Below, in pieces: positions 16,181 to 23,210 of a stretch of 64,000 nucleotides of DNA (position 1 is the first letter of the stretch; every line of letters begins with the position of its first letter). The notes under the pieces were generated by a model. That model searched no databases and was not told where the DNA came from. It worked only from the letters and a program-made list of their open reading frames with translations. The DNA comes from Sphingobacterium sp. SGR-19 (GTDB lineage: Bacteria; Bacteroidota; Bacteroidia; Sphingobacteriales; Sphingobacteriaceae): positions 682,001 to 746,000 of the forward strand of contig NZ_JAAKGS010000002.1 of assembly GCF_011043555.1 (NCBI RefSeq), in the 5' to 3' direction. The position numbers were made by a program, and so were the translations under genes.

Positions 16181-17803
16181 TTATTTCGATATTTCTCTTC
16201 GTTTCTTGAAAAGAAAAAAGATAGAAAATACCCCCCCTAATAAAGCCAAGTATAAAATCAAATCACCATTTTTGGTGTAAAAAGTCAATTCCTCATTCAG
16301 GTTAATTTCTTGTGTTAAGGCGTCGGGTGTCCACCAGGATGTCTTTTGGACAATATCGCCGCGTTGGTTGATGAAACCGGAAATACCTGTATTGGCGGAT
16401 CGTGCTACCCAACGACGGTTTTCTATTGCCCGTAGTTTGGCGTAGAGTAGGTGCTGGTCTTTTCCGGAAGTATTGCCCCACCATCCGTCGTTGGTTACGA
16501 TGGCAATAAACTGTGCGCCTTTCCGAATATAGTCGCCTACATAATCGCCCCAAATGGATTCATAACAAATAACCGGGGCGGCTCCAATACCACTTTGGGA
16601 GTAAAATACCGATGGTTCTGCCTGGCTGCCATACCCTCCTGTGGAGCCACCGAAATGCGCAAAAAGAGGCTTCATAAAGCTCAGTATCTCCCCAAAAGGA
16701 AGCTGTTCTACCCCGGGAACTAACTTGGATTTATGATAGAATTGAAGTTTGCTCGATTGATCGATCAACACAGCTGCGTTAAAAGGATCACGGAAAGTGC
16801 CATTTCCGAAATCTCTGGCAGTTGCGGTTTTTGGATAGTTGTAAATCTGATAACTTTCTATACCCGACAGTACATTGCCATTTTTGTATTTATCAAGGAA
16901 CTCGATAACCCGTTCATAAGCCGGATAGCTTCTAAATTGTTCCTCATCAATACCCCATCCCTCTGCCGAGATTGCTGTTTCCGGCCATAAGAAAAACTCG
17001 GTGTTCGGTTTGGCAACGCGTTCCGATAGCTCCAATAGTGTCGATAATTGCTCTGAAGGAGGAATAAAGCCAAATTTACCGTAAGGGTCGATATTCGGCT
17101 GAACCACGACCACTTCCGACGGGTTGATATGCTCGGTGTACGTATTATACTGGATAAGGGAAATAGTGATGGGCGAGATCAAAACGGCCGTAATAGCAAT
17201 AGATAGCTTTTTGGTGCTATAGGCCTCTATCTTTTCACGTTTTTGCCAGATCAAAAGAAACGCTAAAAAGTTGACAATCCAAATCCATACGGTACCGCCA
17301 AAGACACCTGTAAAGCTATACCATTGGATCAGTTGATGGAAATTAGCAAAACCATTTCCCAATGTCATCCAAGGAAAAGATAAATCCCACCATTGGTGAA
17401 GAAACTCGTAGCCCACCCAAAACGAAACCAACCCAATAAAACTATAGATTATAGCTGTTTTTTTACGCAACTCGTAGTAAAGCCGAAAAACGACAGCCAT
17501 TAGTAGCGGAGCCAATCCAAAAGGAATAAGAGAAATCAGGAGTGATACGTATGATGGCAAATATGCATTCATCGCATTATATACCCAATAGATAGACGCA
17601 GTATTCCACACGAAGCCTGTGAGAAAACTTAACCAGAAAATCTTTTTTCCTTTGTTAGTATAATTTCCTCTGATGACCCTTTCGATAGCAACCAGTAATG
17701 GTACGAAGCCAACAAACAACAAAGGGCTACTATAAGGAACGGGAGGCCAACCCAACCATAAAATTATGGCGCTTAGAAGTGCTAAAAGGTAATTTTTTTT
17801 CAC
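16181..17803 (-). CDS. lnt: Apolipoprotein N-acyltransferase
   Basis: A 540-residue inner-membrane enzyme that adds the third acyl chain to lipoproteins. About seven hydrophobic segments precede a nitrilase-type periplasmic domain. The catalytic triad is visible as Glu in EFFLWPETAIS, Lys in FYHKSKLVPGVEQLPFGE and Cys in APVICYESIWGDYV. A last membrane helix (DLILYLALLGGVFSIFFLF) ends the protein. It follows the PH-SHOCT gene after 3 bases. An active Lnt fits the many lipoproteins encoded in this window. Confidence 0.93.
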   Translation of the reverse strand: MKKNYLLALLSAIILWLGWPPVPYSSPLLFVGFVPLLVAIERVIRGNYTNKGKKIFWLSFLTGFVWNTASIYWVYNAMNAYLPSYVSLLISLIPFGLAPLLMAVVFRLYYELRKKTAIIYSFIGLVSFWVGYEFLHQWWDLSFPWMTLGNGFANFHQLIQWYSFTGVFGGTVWIWIVNFLAFLLIWQKREKIEAYSTKKLSIAITAVLISPITISLIQYNTYTEHINPSEVVVVQPNIDPYGKFGFIPPSEQLSTLLELSERVAKPNTEFFLWPETAISAEGWGIDEEQFRSYPAYERVIEFLDKYKNGNVLSGIESYQIYNYPKTATARDFGNGTFRDPFNAAVLIDQSSKLQFYHKSKLVPGVEQLPFGEILSFMKPLFAHFGGSTGGYGSQAEPSVFYSQSGIGAAPVICYESIWGDYVGDYIRKGAQFIAIVTNDGWWGNTSGKDQHLLYAKLRAIENRRWVARSANTGISGFINQRGDIVQKTSWWTPDALTQEINLNEELTFYTKNGDLILYLALLGGVFSIFFLFKKRREISK

Positions 17804-17806
17804 GAA

Positions 17807-18469
17807 TTAGAGTTGTGATAAGAGTTCTGATTTTTTGTTCTCATATTCAGACTGTGTGATCAACTGCCGGTCATAAAGTGTTTTTAGCTTCTTTAGTTTT
17901 TGTGTCAGCTCATCATCCTCCGAAACGGATATGCCAGTCTGTTCTATTATTTCATCCTCTTTGTTTTCCGCTGTTACCGGTCGCGTAGCTGGTTCGTCAA
18001 CGACAGGTTGTACCGGTAATGTGAACTGCTCAGGTGGTTTTTGCTCGAGAACAGTCGGCGTAGGCTCTTCACTTTTGTGGCCTGACGGATTTTCCAATGC
18101 TGTTTTGATCAGTTGGTACAATTTGCGTGCCTGCACCTTTGGAATATAATCGATAGTCAGGTTCTCACCTGTAAAAGGTATGACCGTAACCTTCGATCCG
18201 AAGATTTCCTCTTTAAAAGCGATGTCCTTGATGTCGTTCCACGAAAAAATTTCAAAGTTGGTTGCTAGTCCCAGCTTGGTAAACTCGCAAAGGAAAATAC
18301 GCCTGTTGCTGATCGTGATGCTATCCGGTAATAACGTCACCGCAGGTTTCTTTTGCAGCGAGATATATTGTATATACTCACCCGCCGTTAGCATATCTAC
18401 TATCTTCGTATGGATTCTTTCCACCACTTTGGCGTCCTGTCCATCCTGAATAAATTTATCTACACTCAT
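17807..18469 (-). CDS. PH-like and SHOCT domain protein
   Basis: A 220-residue cytoplasmic protein. Residues 30-125 look like a bacterial PH domain (SITISNRRIFLCEFTKLGL, IFSWNDIKDIAFKEEIFGSK). A proline- and acid-rich linker (130-180) leads to a C-terminal SHOCT motif (LKKLKTLYDRQLITQSEYEN, residues about 189-216). SHOCT motifs are short oligomerisation modules. Its function is unknown. It lies between rsmI and lnt on one strand with gaps of 32 and 3 bases, so the three are probably one operon. Confidence 0.8.
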   Translation of the reverse strand: MSVDKFIQDGQDAKVVERIHTKIVDMLTAGEYIQYISLQKKPAVTLLPDSITISNRRIFLCEFTKLGLATNFEIFSWNDIKDIAFKEEIFGSKVTVIPFTGENLTIDYIPKVQARKLYQLIKTALENPSGHKSEEPTPTVLEQKPPEQFTLPVQPVVDEPATRPVTAENKEDEIIEQTGISVSEDDELTQKLKKLKTLYDRQLITQSEYENKKSELLSQL

Positions 18470-18501
18470 TTTTCAAATTTAAAGCTTTCACTCTTCATAT
18501 T

Positions 18502-19173
18502 TCACGTTTTCCCGCCTACACAAAATACAAATTCCCCCTTAATAGGATGTTGTTCAAAATGTAATTTTAGCGTTGCAAGCGTTCCTCTAACCGTTTCCTC
18601 GTACAATTTACTAAGTTCCCTTGAAATAGAAGCTTCCCGATCTTCGCCAAAATATGCTATAAACTCTTCTATCGTTTTGAGGATGCGGTGGGGAGATTCA
18701 TAAAAAATCATCGTACGCTTCTCCTCGGTAAGTTGTTTTAAACGTGTTTGGCGTCCTTTTTTAACCGGGAGAAATCCTTCAAAACAGAATCTATCATTAG
18801 GTAATCCGGAGTTGACCAATGCGGGTACAAAAGCGGTGGCGCCTGGAAGGCATTGTACTTCCAAACCCTCCTTGATTGCCTCTCTAACTAATAAAAAACC
18901 CGGGTCGGAGATGGCTGGTGTTCCGGCATCGGAGATTAATGCTATATGTTGTCCCTCTTTCAGAAACCGGATAATTTCGGTTACGGCCTTATGTTCGTTA
19001 TGTTGGTGATGTGCAAATACTTTCTTCTCAATACCAAAATGTTTGAGAAGCGGAGCACTGGTACGGGTATCCTCAGCCAAGATGATATCAACCTCTTTCA
19101 AAATACGTATAGCCCGAAAGGTCATATCTTCCAGATTACCAATAGGCGTAGGCACTAGATATAGCATGATCAA
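18502..19173 (-). CDS. rsmI: 16S rRNA (cytidine(1402)-2'-O)-methyltransferase RsmI
   Basis: A 223-residue SPOUT-unrelated tetrapyrrole-methylase-fold enzyme. Marks: LYLVPTPIGNLEDMTFRA, DIILAEDTRTSAPLLKHFGI, IALISDAGTPAISDPGFLLV, LPGATAFVPALVNSGLPNDR, FYESPHRILKTI. This is the short form ending at the RsmI core (many are near 280 residues). It methylates the ribose of C1402 in the decoding site. The true start could be Met1 or Met3. Confidence 0.94.
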   Translation of the reverse strand: MIMLYLVPTPIGNLEDMTFRAIRILKEVDIILAEDTRTSAPLLKHFGIEKKVFAHHQHNEHKAVTEIIRFLKEGQHIALISDAGTPAISDPGFLLVREAIKEGLEVQCLPGATAFVPALVNSGLPNDRFCFEGFLPVKKGRQTRLKQLTEEKRTMIFYESPHRILKTIEEFIAYFGEDREASISRELSKLYEETVRGTLATLKLHFEQHPIKGEFVFCVGGKT

Positions 19174-19202
19174 AGGTAAGAAATAGTTATGAGTGATAGG
19201 TT

Positions 19203-19236
19203 ATTAAAAAAATATCCCCCTCGGGGTGAGGGGGAT
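19203..19236 (-). terminator. Intrinsic terminator of the small acidic gene
   Basis: ATCCCCCTC (19214-19222) and GAGGGGGAT (19228-19236) form a perfect 9-base stem with a 5-base loop. On the minus strand seven T follow. The stem begins inside the stop codon of the 31-codon gene. Confidence 0.85.
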
Positions 19237-19331
19237 TAGTCTTCAAAATCTGTGAAGTCATCGCCATCGTACGCGAACTCCTGTAAGTCCGGGTAGATGT
19301 CCTGTTCGAAAATTTCTAAATCTTTTAACAT
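19236..19331 (-). CDS. 31-residue acidic small protein
   Basis: The minus strand from the ATG at 19331 encodes 31 residues, starting MLKDLEIFEQDIYPDLQEF and ending GDDFTDFED. It is strongly acidic (about 11 Asp/Glu against one Lys). Support for it being real: a TAAGTTTG promoter element 26 bases upstream, an A-rich leader, and a perfect terminator that starts at its stop codon. Together these define a compact transcription unit of about 150 bases. I do not recognise the family. It might be a small regulatory or binding peptide. rsmI follows after 62 bases, beyond the terminator. Confidence 0.6.
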   Translation of the reverse strand: MLKDLEIFEQDIYPDLQEFAYDGDDFTDFED

Positions 19332-19356
19332 CTTTATTATTTTTTAAATTACACTA

Positions 19357-19364
19357 CAAACTTA
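19357..19364 (-). promoter_or_regulatory. Predicted -7 element of the small acidic gene
   Basis: Minus strand TAAGTTTG fits TAnnTTTG, 25 bases before the ATG at 19331. The upstream DNA (19365-19500) is extremely A/T rich and shows no clear -33. Confidence 0.4.
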
Positions 19365-19529
19365 ATATTGTTGTATAAACTAATAATAACGCGTATATCA
19401 AATAATTGTTAATATGATTGTTATTGGTTCTAAATTATACAATATTTTTAATAATTTAAAATATTATATGTTATAATTTCAGTATTATGATTGTTTTATT
19501 GGTATTCTCTTTAAAAATGGAGGTCCGGA
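19365..19529. other. A/T-rich intergenic stretch without a gene
   Basis: This part of the gap between the small acidic gene and the structured repeat is very A/T rich (runs such as AATATTTTTAATAATTTAAA). I see no reading frame or stable hairpin in it. Confidence 0.5.
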
Positions 19530-19669
19530 TTGTATTATCCCCTTTTTAACAAGGGACGTCACATCCGGATGTTTGAGGTCTGTATAAATTCATCCTTAGT
19601 ACTATCCATTATCTCAAATATCCGAAGTGACGAGCTTTTTTGTTTCTTTTTTTGCGGAAAAAAAAGAAA
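19530..19669 (+). repeat. Structured intergenic repeat, short-loop type, copy B, pointing at serS
   Basis: Arms 19558-19577 (GTCACATCCGGATGTTTGAG) and 19613-19631 (CTCAAATATCCGAAGTGAC) pair with one bulge and a G-T wobble around a 35-base loop. GAGCTTTTTTG follows, then TTTCTTTTTTT (19643-19653) pairs with AAAAAAAGAAA (19659-19669). It is the reverse-orientation homologue of 15771-15910: the two 35-base loops differ at 7 positions, all transitions. The tail on the left contains ATTGTATTATCCCC. Confidence 0.72.
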
Positions 19670-19686
19670 GACCAGTCTACACTTCT

Positions 19687-19694
19687 TATCTTTG
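19687..19694 (+). promoter_or_regulatory. Predicted -7 element of serS
   Basis: TATCTTTG fits TAnnTTTG, 24 bases before the serS ATG and 17 bases after the repeat's second hairpin. No -33 at 19 bases. Confidence 0.45.
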
Positions 19695-19718
19695 TGCTTC
19701 TAAACTACTTATTCATTT

Positions 19719-20990
19719 ATGTTACAGTTAAATTATATCCGTGAAAACAGGGATGCAGTAATCGAACGGCTAGCGGTAAAGAATTTTAAAGATGTGCAAT
19801 TGGTTGATGAAGTCATCCAACTGGACGAATCGCGTCGCAAAATTCAGAACGAATCGGATGCAATTGCTGCAGAGGCCAACGCTGCTGCCAAGCAGATTGG
19901 TGACTTGATGCGCCAAGGAAAGAAAGAAGAAGCCGAAGCGGTGAAGTCAAAGTCGTCCGGATATAAAGAACAAGTAAAAGAGTTAACAGAAAAGCTGTCG
20001 GAGGTCGAGCAAACATTGCACGATAAAATTGTGCAGTTACCTAATTTGCCGCATACGTCTGTCCCAATAGGCGTTGCTGCCGAAGACAACGAGGTCGTTT
20101 TGGAACACGGTGTGGTCCCCACATTAGCGGACGGAGCGCTATCGCACTGGGAATTGTTGAGCAAATACGACATCGTGGATTTGGAATTGGGCGTGAAAGT
20201 AACAGGGGCTGGTTTTCCGGTATATAAAGGAAAAGGTGCACGTTTGCAACGCGCACTGATTAATTTCTTTTTAGACCAAGCGGTCGCGGCTGGCTATACT
20301 GAGGTGCAAGTACCGATTCTTGTGAATGAAGATTCTGCTTTTGCAACGGGGCAGCTGCCGGATAAAGAAGGGCAGATGTATCATGTTGGTGGTGACGATT
20401 TTTATCTAATTCCGACAGCGGAAGTGCCTGTAACGAACTTATATCGCGATACGATTGTGAAGGAAGAGCAGTTTCCCATTAAACATTGTGCATATACCCC
20501 TTGTTTTCGTCGTGAAGCAGGTTCCTATGGCGCGCATGTGCGTGGTTTGAATAGATTGCACCAGTTCGATAAAGTAGAAACCGTGCAGCTAGTTCACCCG
20601 GATAAATCCTACGAAGTATTGGAAGAGATGAATGCGTATATCCAGGGGTTGTTGCAGCAATTGGAATTGCCGTATCGTGTATTGCGCTTGTGTGGAGGGG
20701 ATATGAGTTTCACATCCGCGCTCACTTATGATATGGAGGTGTTTAGTGCCGCTCAGCAACGTTGGTTGGAAGTCTCATCCGTATCCAACTTTGAAACCTT
20801 TCAAGCTAATCGCCTGAAAGTGCGTTTCAAAAATGAAAATGGCAAAATGCAATTCGCTCATACCTTAAATGGTTCGGCATTGGCATTGCCGAGGATCGTA
20901 GCGTCTATCCTAGAAAACAACCAAACCGAAAAAGGTATACGTATTCCTAACGTTTTGGTTCCGTATACGGGTTTTGAATGGATTGATTGA
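19719..20990 (+). CDS. serS: Seryl-tRNA synthetase
   Basis: A 423-residue class II synthetase. The N-terminal coiled-coil arm that contacts tRNA-Ser spans about residues 30-100. The catalytic core has motif 2 in TPCFRREAGSYGAHVRGLNR and motif 3 near LNGSALALPRIVASILENNQ. Substrate residues TAEVPVTNLY are present. It charges tRNA-Ser. Full length. A terminator follows at 21021-21054 and a structured repeat precedes the promoter. Confidence 0.97.
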   Translation: MLQLNYIRENRDAVIERLAVKNFKDVQLVDEVIQLDESRRKIQNESDAIAAEANAAAKQIGDLMRQGKKEEAEAVKSKSSGYKEQVKELTEKLSEVEQTLHDKIVQLPNLPHTSVPIGVAAEDNEVVLEHGVVPTLADGALSHWELLSKYDIVDLELGVKVTGAGFPVYKGKGARLQRALINFFLDQAVAAGYTEVQVPILVNEDSAFATGQLPDKEGQMYHVGGDDFYLIPTAEVPVTNLYRDTIVKEEQFPIKHCAYTPCFRREAGSYGAHVRGLNRLHQFDKVETVQLVHPDKSYEVLEEMNAYIQGLLQQLELPYRVLRLCGGDMSFTSALTYDMEVFSAAQQRWLEVSSVSNFETFQANRLKVRFKNENGKMQFAHTLNGSALALPRIVASILENNQTEKGIRIPNVLVPYTGFEWID

Positions 20991-21020
20991 TTATTAACAA
21001 TAACAAGCTGTTATGATATA

Positions 21021-21054
21021 ATGCCCCGTAAAGTTAGCAGCTTTATGGGGCATT
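21021..21054 (+). terminator. Intrinsic terminator of serS
   Basis: ATGCCCCGTAAAG pairs with CTTTATGGGGCAT around a 7-8 base loop, then TTTG. It lies 30 bases after the serS stop. Confidence 0.8.
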
Positions 21055-21102
21055 TGTTATGTGTCACTTAACTAAAATTTTCTAATAACAAGGATCTAAT
21101 AG

Positions 21103-21141
21103 GGACTTCATACGGACCTTGTTCGGACCTCATTCGGATAG
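21103..21141. repeat. Three and a half copies of an 11-base tandem repeat
   Basis: GGACTTCATAC, GGACCTTGTTC, GGACCTCATTC and a partial GGATAG follow without spacing. Intergenic, between the serS terminator and the methyltransferase stop. Confidence 0.6.
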
Positions 21142-21215
21142 AAGCGTATCAAATCCGTTTGATTACCCTGCAATTTCTGTTTAATGTGAATAGCAGGAAT
21201 TAATTTGTTATAAAG

Positions 21216-21920
21216 TTATCCTTTTCTTGGTTCCATGCGCACCAGATATTGATCATTATCATCTTCAAAAAGAATCTGAACAACCCAACCCTCTTCGTGT
21301 GCGATTTTAATCAACTTCTGCTGGTCAATATACAACCATTGAAAAGGCTTTCCAAGATTTCCTTTGTACTCGTATTGGAAACGAATTTCACCAAAGTAAT
21401 GTTCCGGTTTGGGGATGCGGTATTCCTCGTACAGATAGGAGATGTTCGACGAGTCAAAGAGCAGTTGTCCTTTTTCCGAGAGCAATTTTTTGCTATGACG
21501 GAGTAGTTCCCGTAGACCCGCGATCGTACCCGCAAGTCCGACTCCGTTCATCAAGAAAAGAAGCGTGTCATAACTCCCTGTTTTCAACGAAAAAAAATCC
21601 TCTCGGATGATGTGCTGCACGCCGCGTTGCTTCATGATACTACATGCGGCTTCCGATATTTCCAGTGCATCCACTTTAAAGCCTTTATCTTGTAGGTACA
21701 ATGCGTGGCTACCGACGCCCGCTCCGACATCCAATACGTGGCCATCACACAGCGCAAGAGCAATATGTTCCAGTTCGGGAAAATCGGTCTCGTCCCGAAA
21801 AAAAACTTCAATGGGCATTTCTTCTATATCGCCATAGCTACTATGCAGCAACAAAGGATTCTTTAAGTCGCCGAGCACGTGAAAATCATACAAGGCTTCT
21901 CCATATACGTCGCGCTCCAT
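21216..21920 (-). CDS. Class I SAM-dependent methyltransferase
   Basis: A 234-residue protein with a Rossmann methyltransferase core. Motif I is HVLDVGAGVGSHALYLQDKG at about residues 59-78, followed by the acidic residue after strand 2 in KVDALEIS. Later MNGVGLAG resembles motif IV. Substrate is not evident. It overlaps the stop of pncB (TGATG), so it is translated right after pncB and may act on a nicotinate- or NAD-related small molecule, though this is only contextual. Confidence 0.8.
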   Translation of the reverse strand: MERDVYGEALYDFHVLGDLKNPLLLHSSYGDIEEMPIEVFFRDETDFPELEHIALALCDGHVLDVGAGVGSHALYLQDKGFKVDALEISEAACSIMKQRGVQHIIREDFFSLKTGSYDTLLFLMNGVGLAGTIAGLRELLRHSKKLLSEKGQLLFDSSNISYLYEEYRIPKPEHYFGEIRFQYEYKGNLGKPFQWLYIDQQKLIKIAHEEGWVVQILFEDDNDQYLVRMEPRKG

Positions 21921-23092
21921 CAGTCTTCTATTTTCAATATTTGTTTGGCAATAGCAATTTCGTCTGGACTTCCTGTATGTTTGCCCGGCTCATCAGAAAG
22001 TTTAATGACTGCTGTCCAGTCGCCGTCTTCGGGTTTTGCCTCCACCATTTTCAACACGATATTCATGCGCGGTAGGCCGACATCGTTCGTGAAGTCTGTC
22101 CCTATTCCGAAGGAGTGCCCGATTTTCCCCTCGCAAAAACCGACGATATTTTCGACTTTGTTGTAATCCAGTCCGTCGGAGAAAATGATGGTCTTCGACT
22201 GGGGATCTATTCCCTGTTTTTTATAATGTTCGATGGTCATTTCGGCAAAGGTAATGGGATCACCGCTATCGTGGCGCACACCATCGAACAGTTTGGATAA
22301 TTTTTTATCAAATTGCTTGAAAAATACCGCTGTCGTATAGGTGTCCGAAAGCGCGATACCTAAGTCTCCTCGATACACATCCGACCAGTGTTCAAGCCCG
22401 AGCAGATTCGCCATCTTGTACCCATATTTAGCAGCATGAAACATAAACCACTCATGGGCATGGGTGCCAATGGGCGTTGTCTCATATTTCATGGCGAAGT
22501 GTACGTTGGATGTGCCAATAAAGGTTTGGGATGGGTGGTTTTTAAGCGTACGCATGACCAGGTCATGTACTCCATATGAATGGCGACGTCTGGTCCCGAA
22601 ATCGGCAATGGTAATGTTTAATCTGTCGTATTTCTCCATCTTATCTTCTACCACCTGACAAACCTTATCGTTGGGGATACGCGATTCGCCGCTTACTTCA
22701 TAATATAATTCGCAGATTAACGACATGATCGGTACTTCCCATAGAATAGTTCGGTACCAATAGCCGTTTATCGTGACCGATAGATCACCTCCTGTTTGTG
22801 TAATATGGACCTCATCGGGATCGTAACGATAGCCTTCCAGAAAATCCAAATAGGTCGGCTCGATGTAAGGGCATTTGGTGCGTAGAAACTCTTTTTCCGT
22901 CTTCGTCAGCTTTAACTGAGCCATCTCGCCTATAGCTTCTTTTAGCAGCTTATCAAAACCCGTAGGAAAGCTGTGCTGTCCCCGGTTAATGAACTGGTAT
23001 CTGGCCTGTGCTTTTGGAAACAATTTACTTGCGGCAAATTGCATCGTGAACTTGTAGAAGTCGTTATCGAGAATGGAAGTGAGTGTCGCCAT
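21920..23092 (-). CDS. pncB: Nicotinate phosphoribosyltransferase
   Basis: A 390-residue enzyme that makes nicotinate mononucleotide from nicotinate and PRPP in NAD salvage. Marks: SILDNDFYKFTMQFAASKLF at the N-terminus, FGTRRRHSYGVHDLV, FIGTSNVHFAMKYETTPIGT, HAHEWFMFHAAKYGY, RHDSGDPITFAEM and the C-terminal IFSDGLDYNKV. Full length. The downstream methyltransferase overlaps by one base. Confidence 0.96.
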   Translation of the reverse strand: MATLTSILDNDFYKFTMQFAASKLFPKAQARYQFINRGQHSFPTGFDKLLKEAIGEMAQLKLTKTEKEFLRTKCPYIEPTYLDFLEGYRYDPDEVHITQTGGDLSVTINGYWYRTILWEVPIMSLICELYYEVSGESRIPNDKVCQVVEDKMEKYDRLNITIADFGTRRRHSYGVHDLVMRTLKNHPSQTFIGTSNVHFAMKYETTPIGTHAHEWFMFHAAKYGYKMANLLGLEHWSDVYRGDLGIALSDTYTTAVFFKQFDKKLSKLFDGVRHDSGDPITFAEMTIEHYKKQGIDPQSKTIIFSDGLDYNKVENIVGFCEGKIGHSFGIGTDFTNDVGLPRMNIVLKMVEAKPEDGDWTAVIKLSDEPGKHTGSPDEIAIAKQILKIED

Positions 23093-23143
23093 GTTAGCCT
23101 TTAATGTAAAAATAGGTAAAGGTAAGGAATTAATTAATTACAT

Positions 23144-23183
23144 AAAAAGAAGCCTCCCATCTGCATTGGCAAAATAGGAGGCT
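23144..23183 (-). terminator. Intrinsic terminator of the 23211 gene
   Basis: AGCCTCC (23151-23157) and GGAGGCT (23177-23183) form the stem; on the minus strand TTCTTTTT follows. 28 bases downstream of the gene's stop. Confidence 0.75.
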
Positions 23184-23210
23184 ATCGCATCAATATAAAA
23201 TAGAAAACTT

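Noticed and set aside
16092-16280. 62-codon plus-strand frame (MFLFRQGKRNARKIF start)
   Set aside because: It overlaps the A/T hairpin of repeat copy E and the lnt C-terminus in antisense, with Lys/Phe-rich low-complexity content.
4140-19718. CRISPR array or insertion sequence as the source of the intergenic repeats
   Set aside because: Copies are few, far apart, inverted and structured, with no regular spacers, no transposase and no cas genes.
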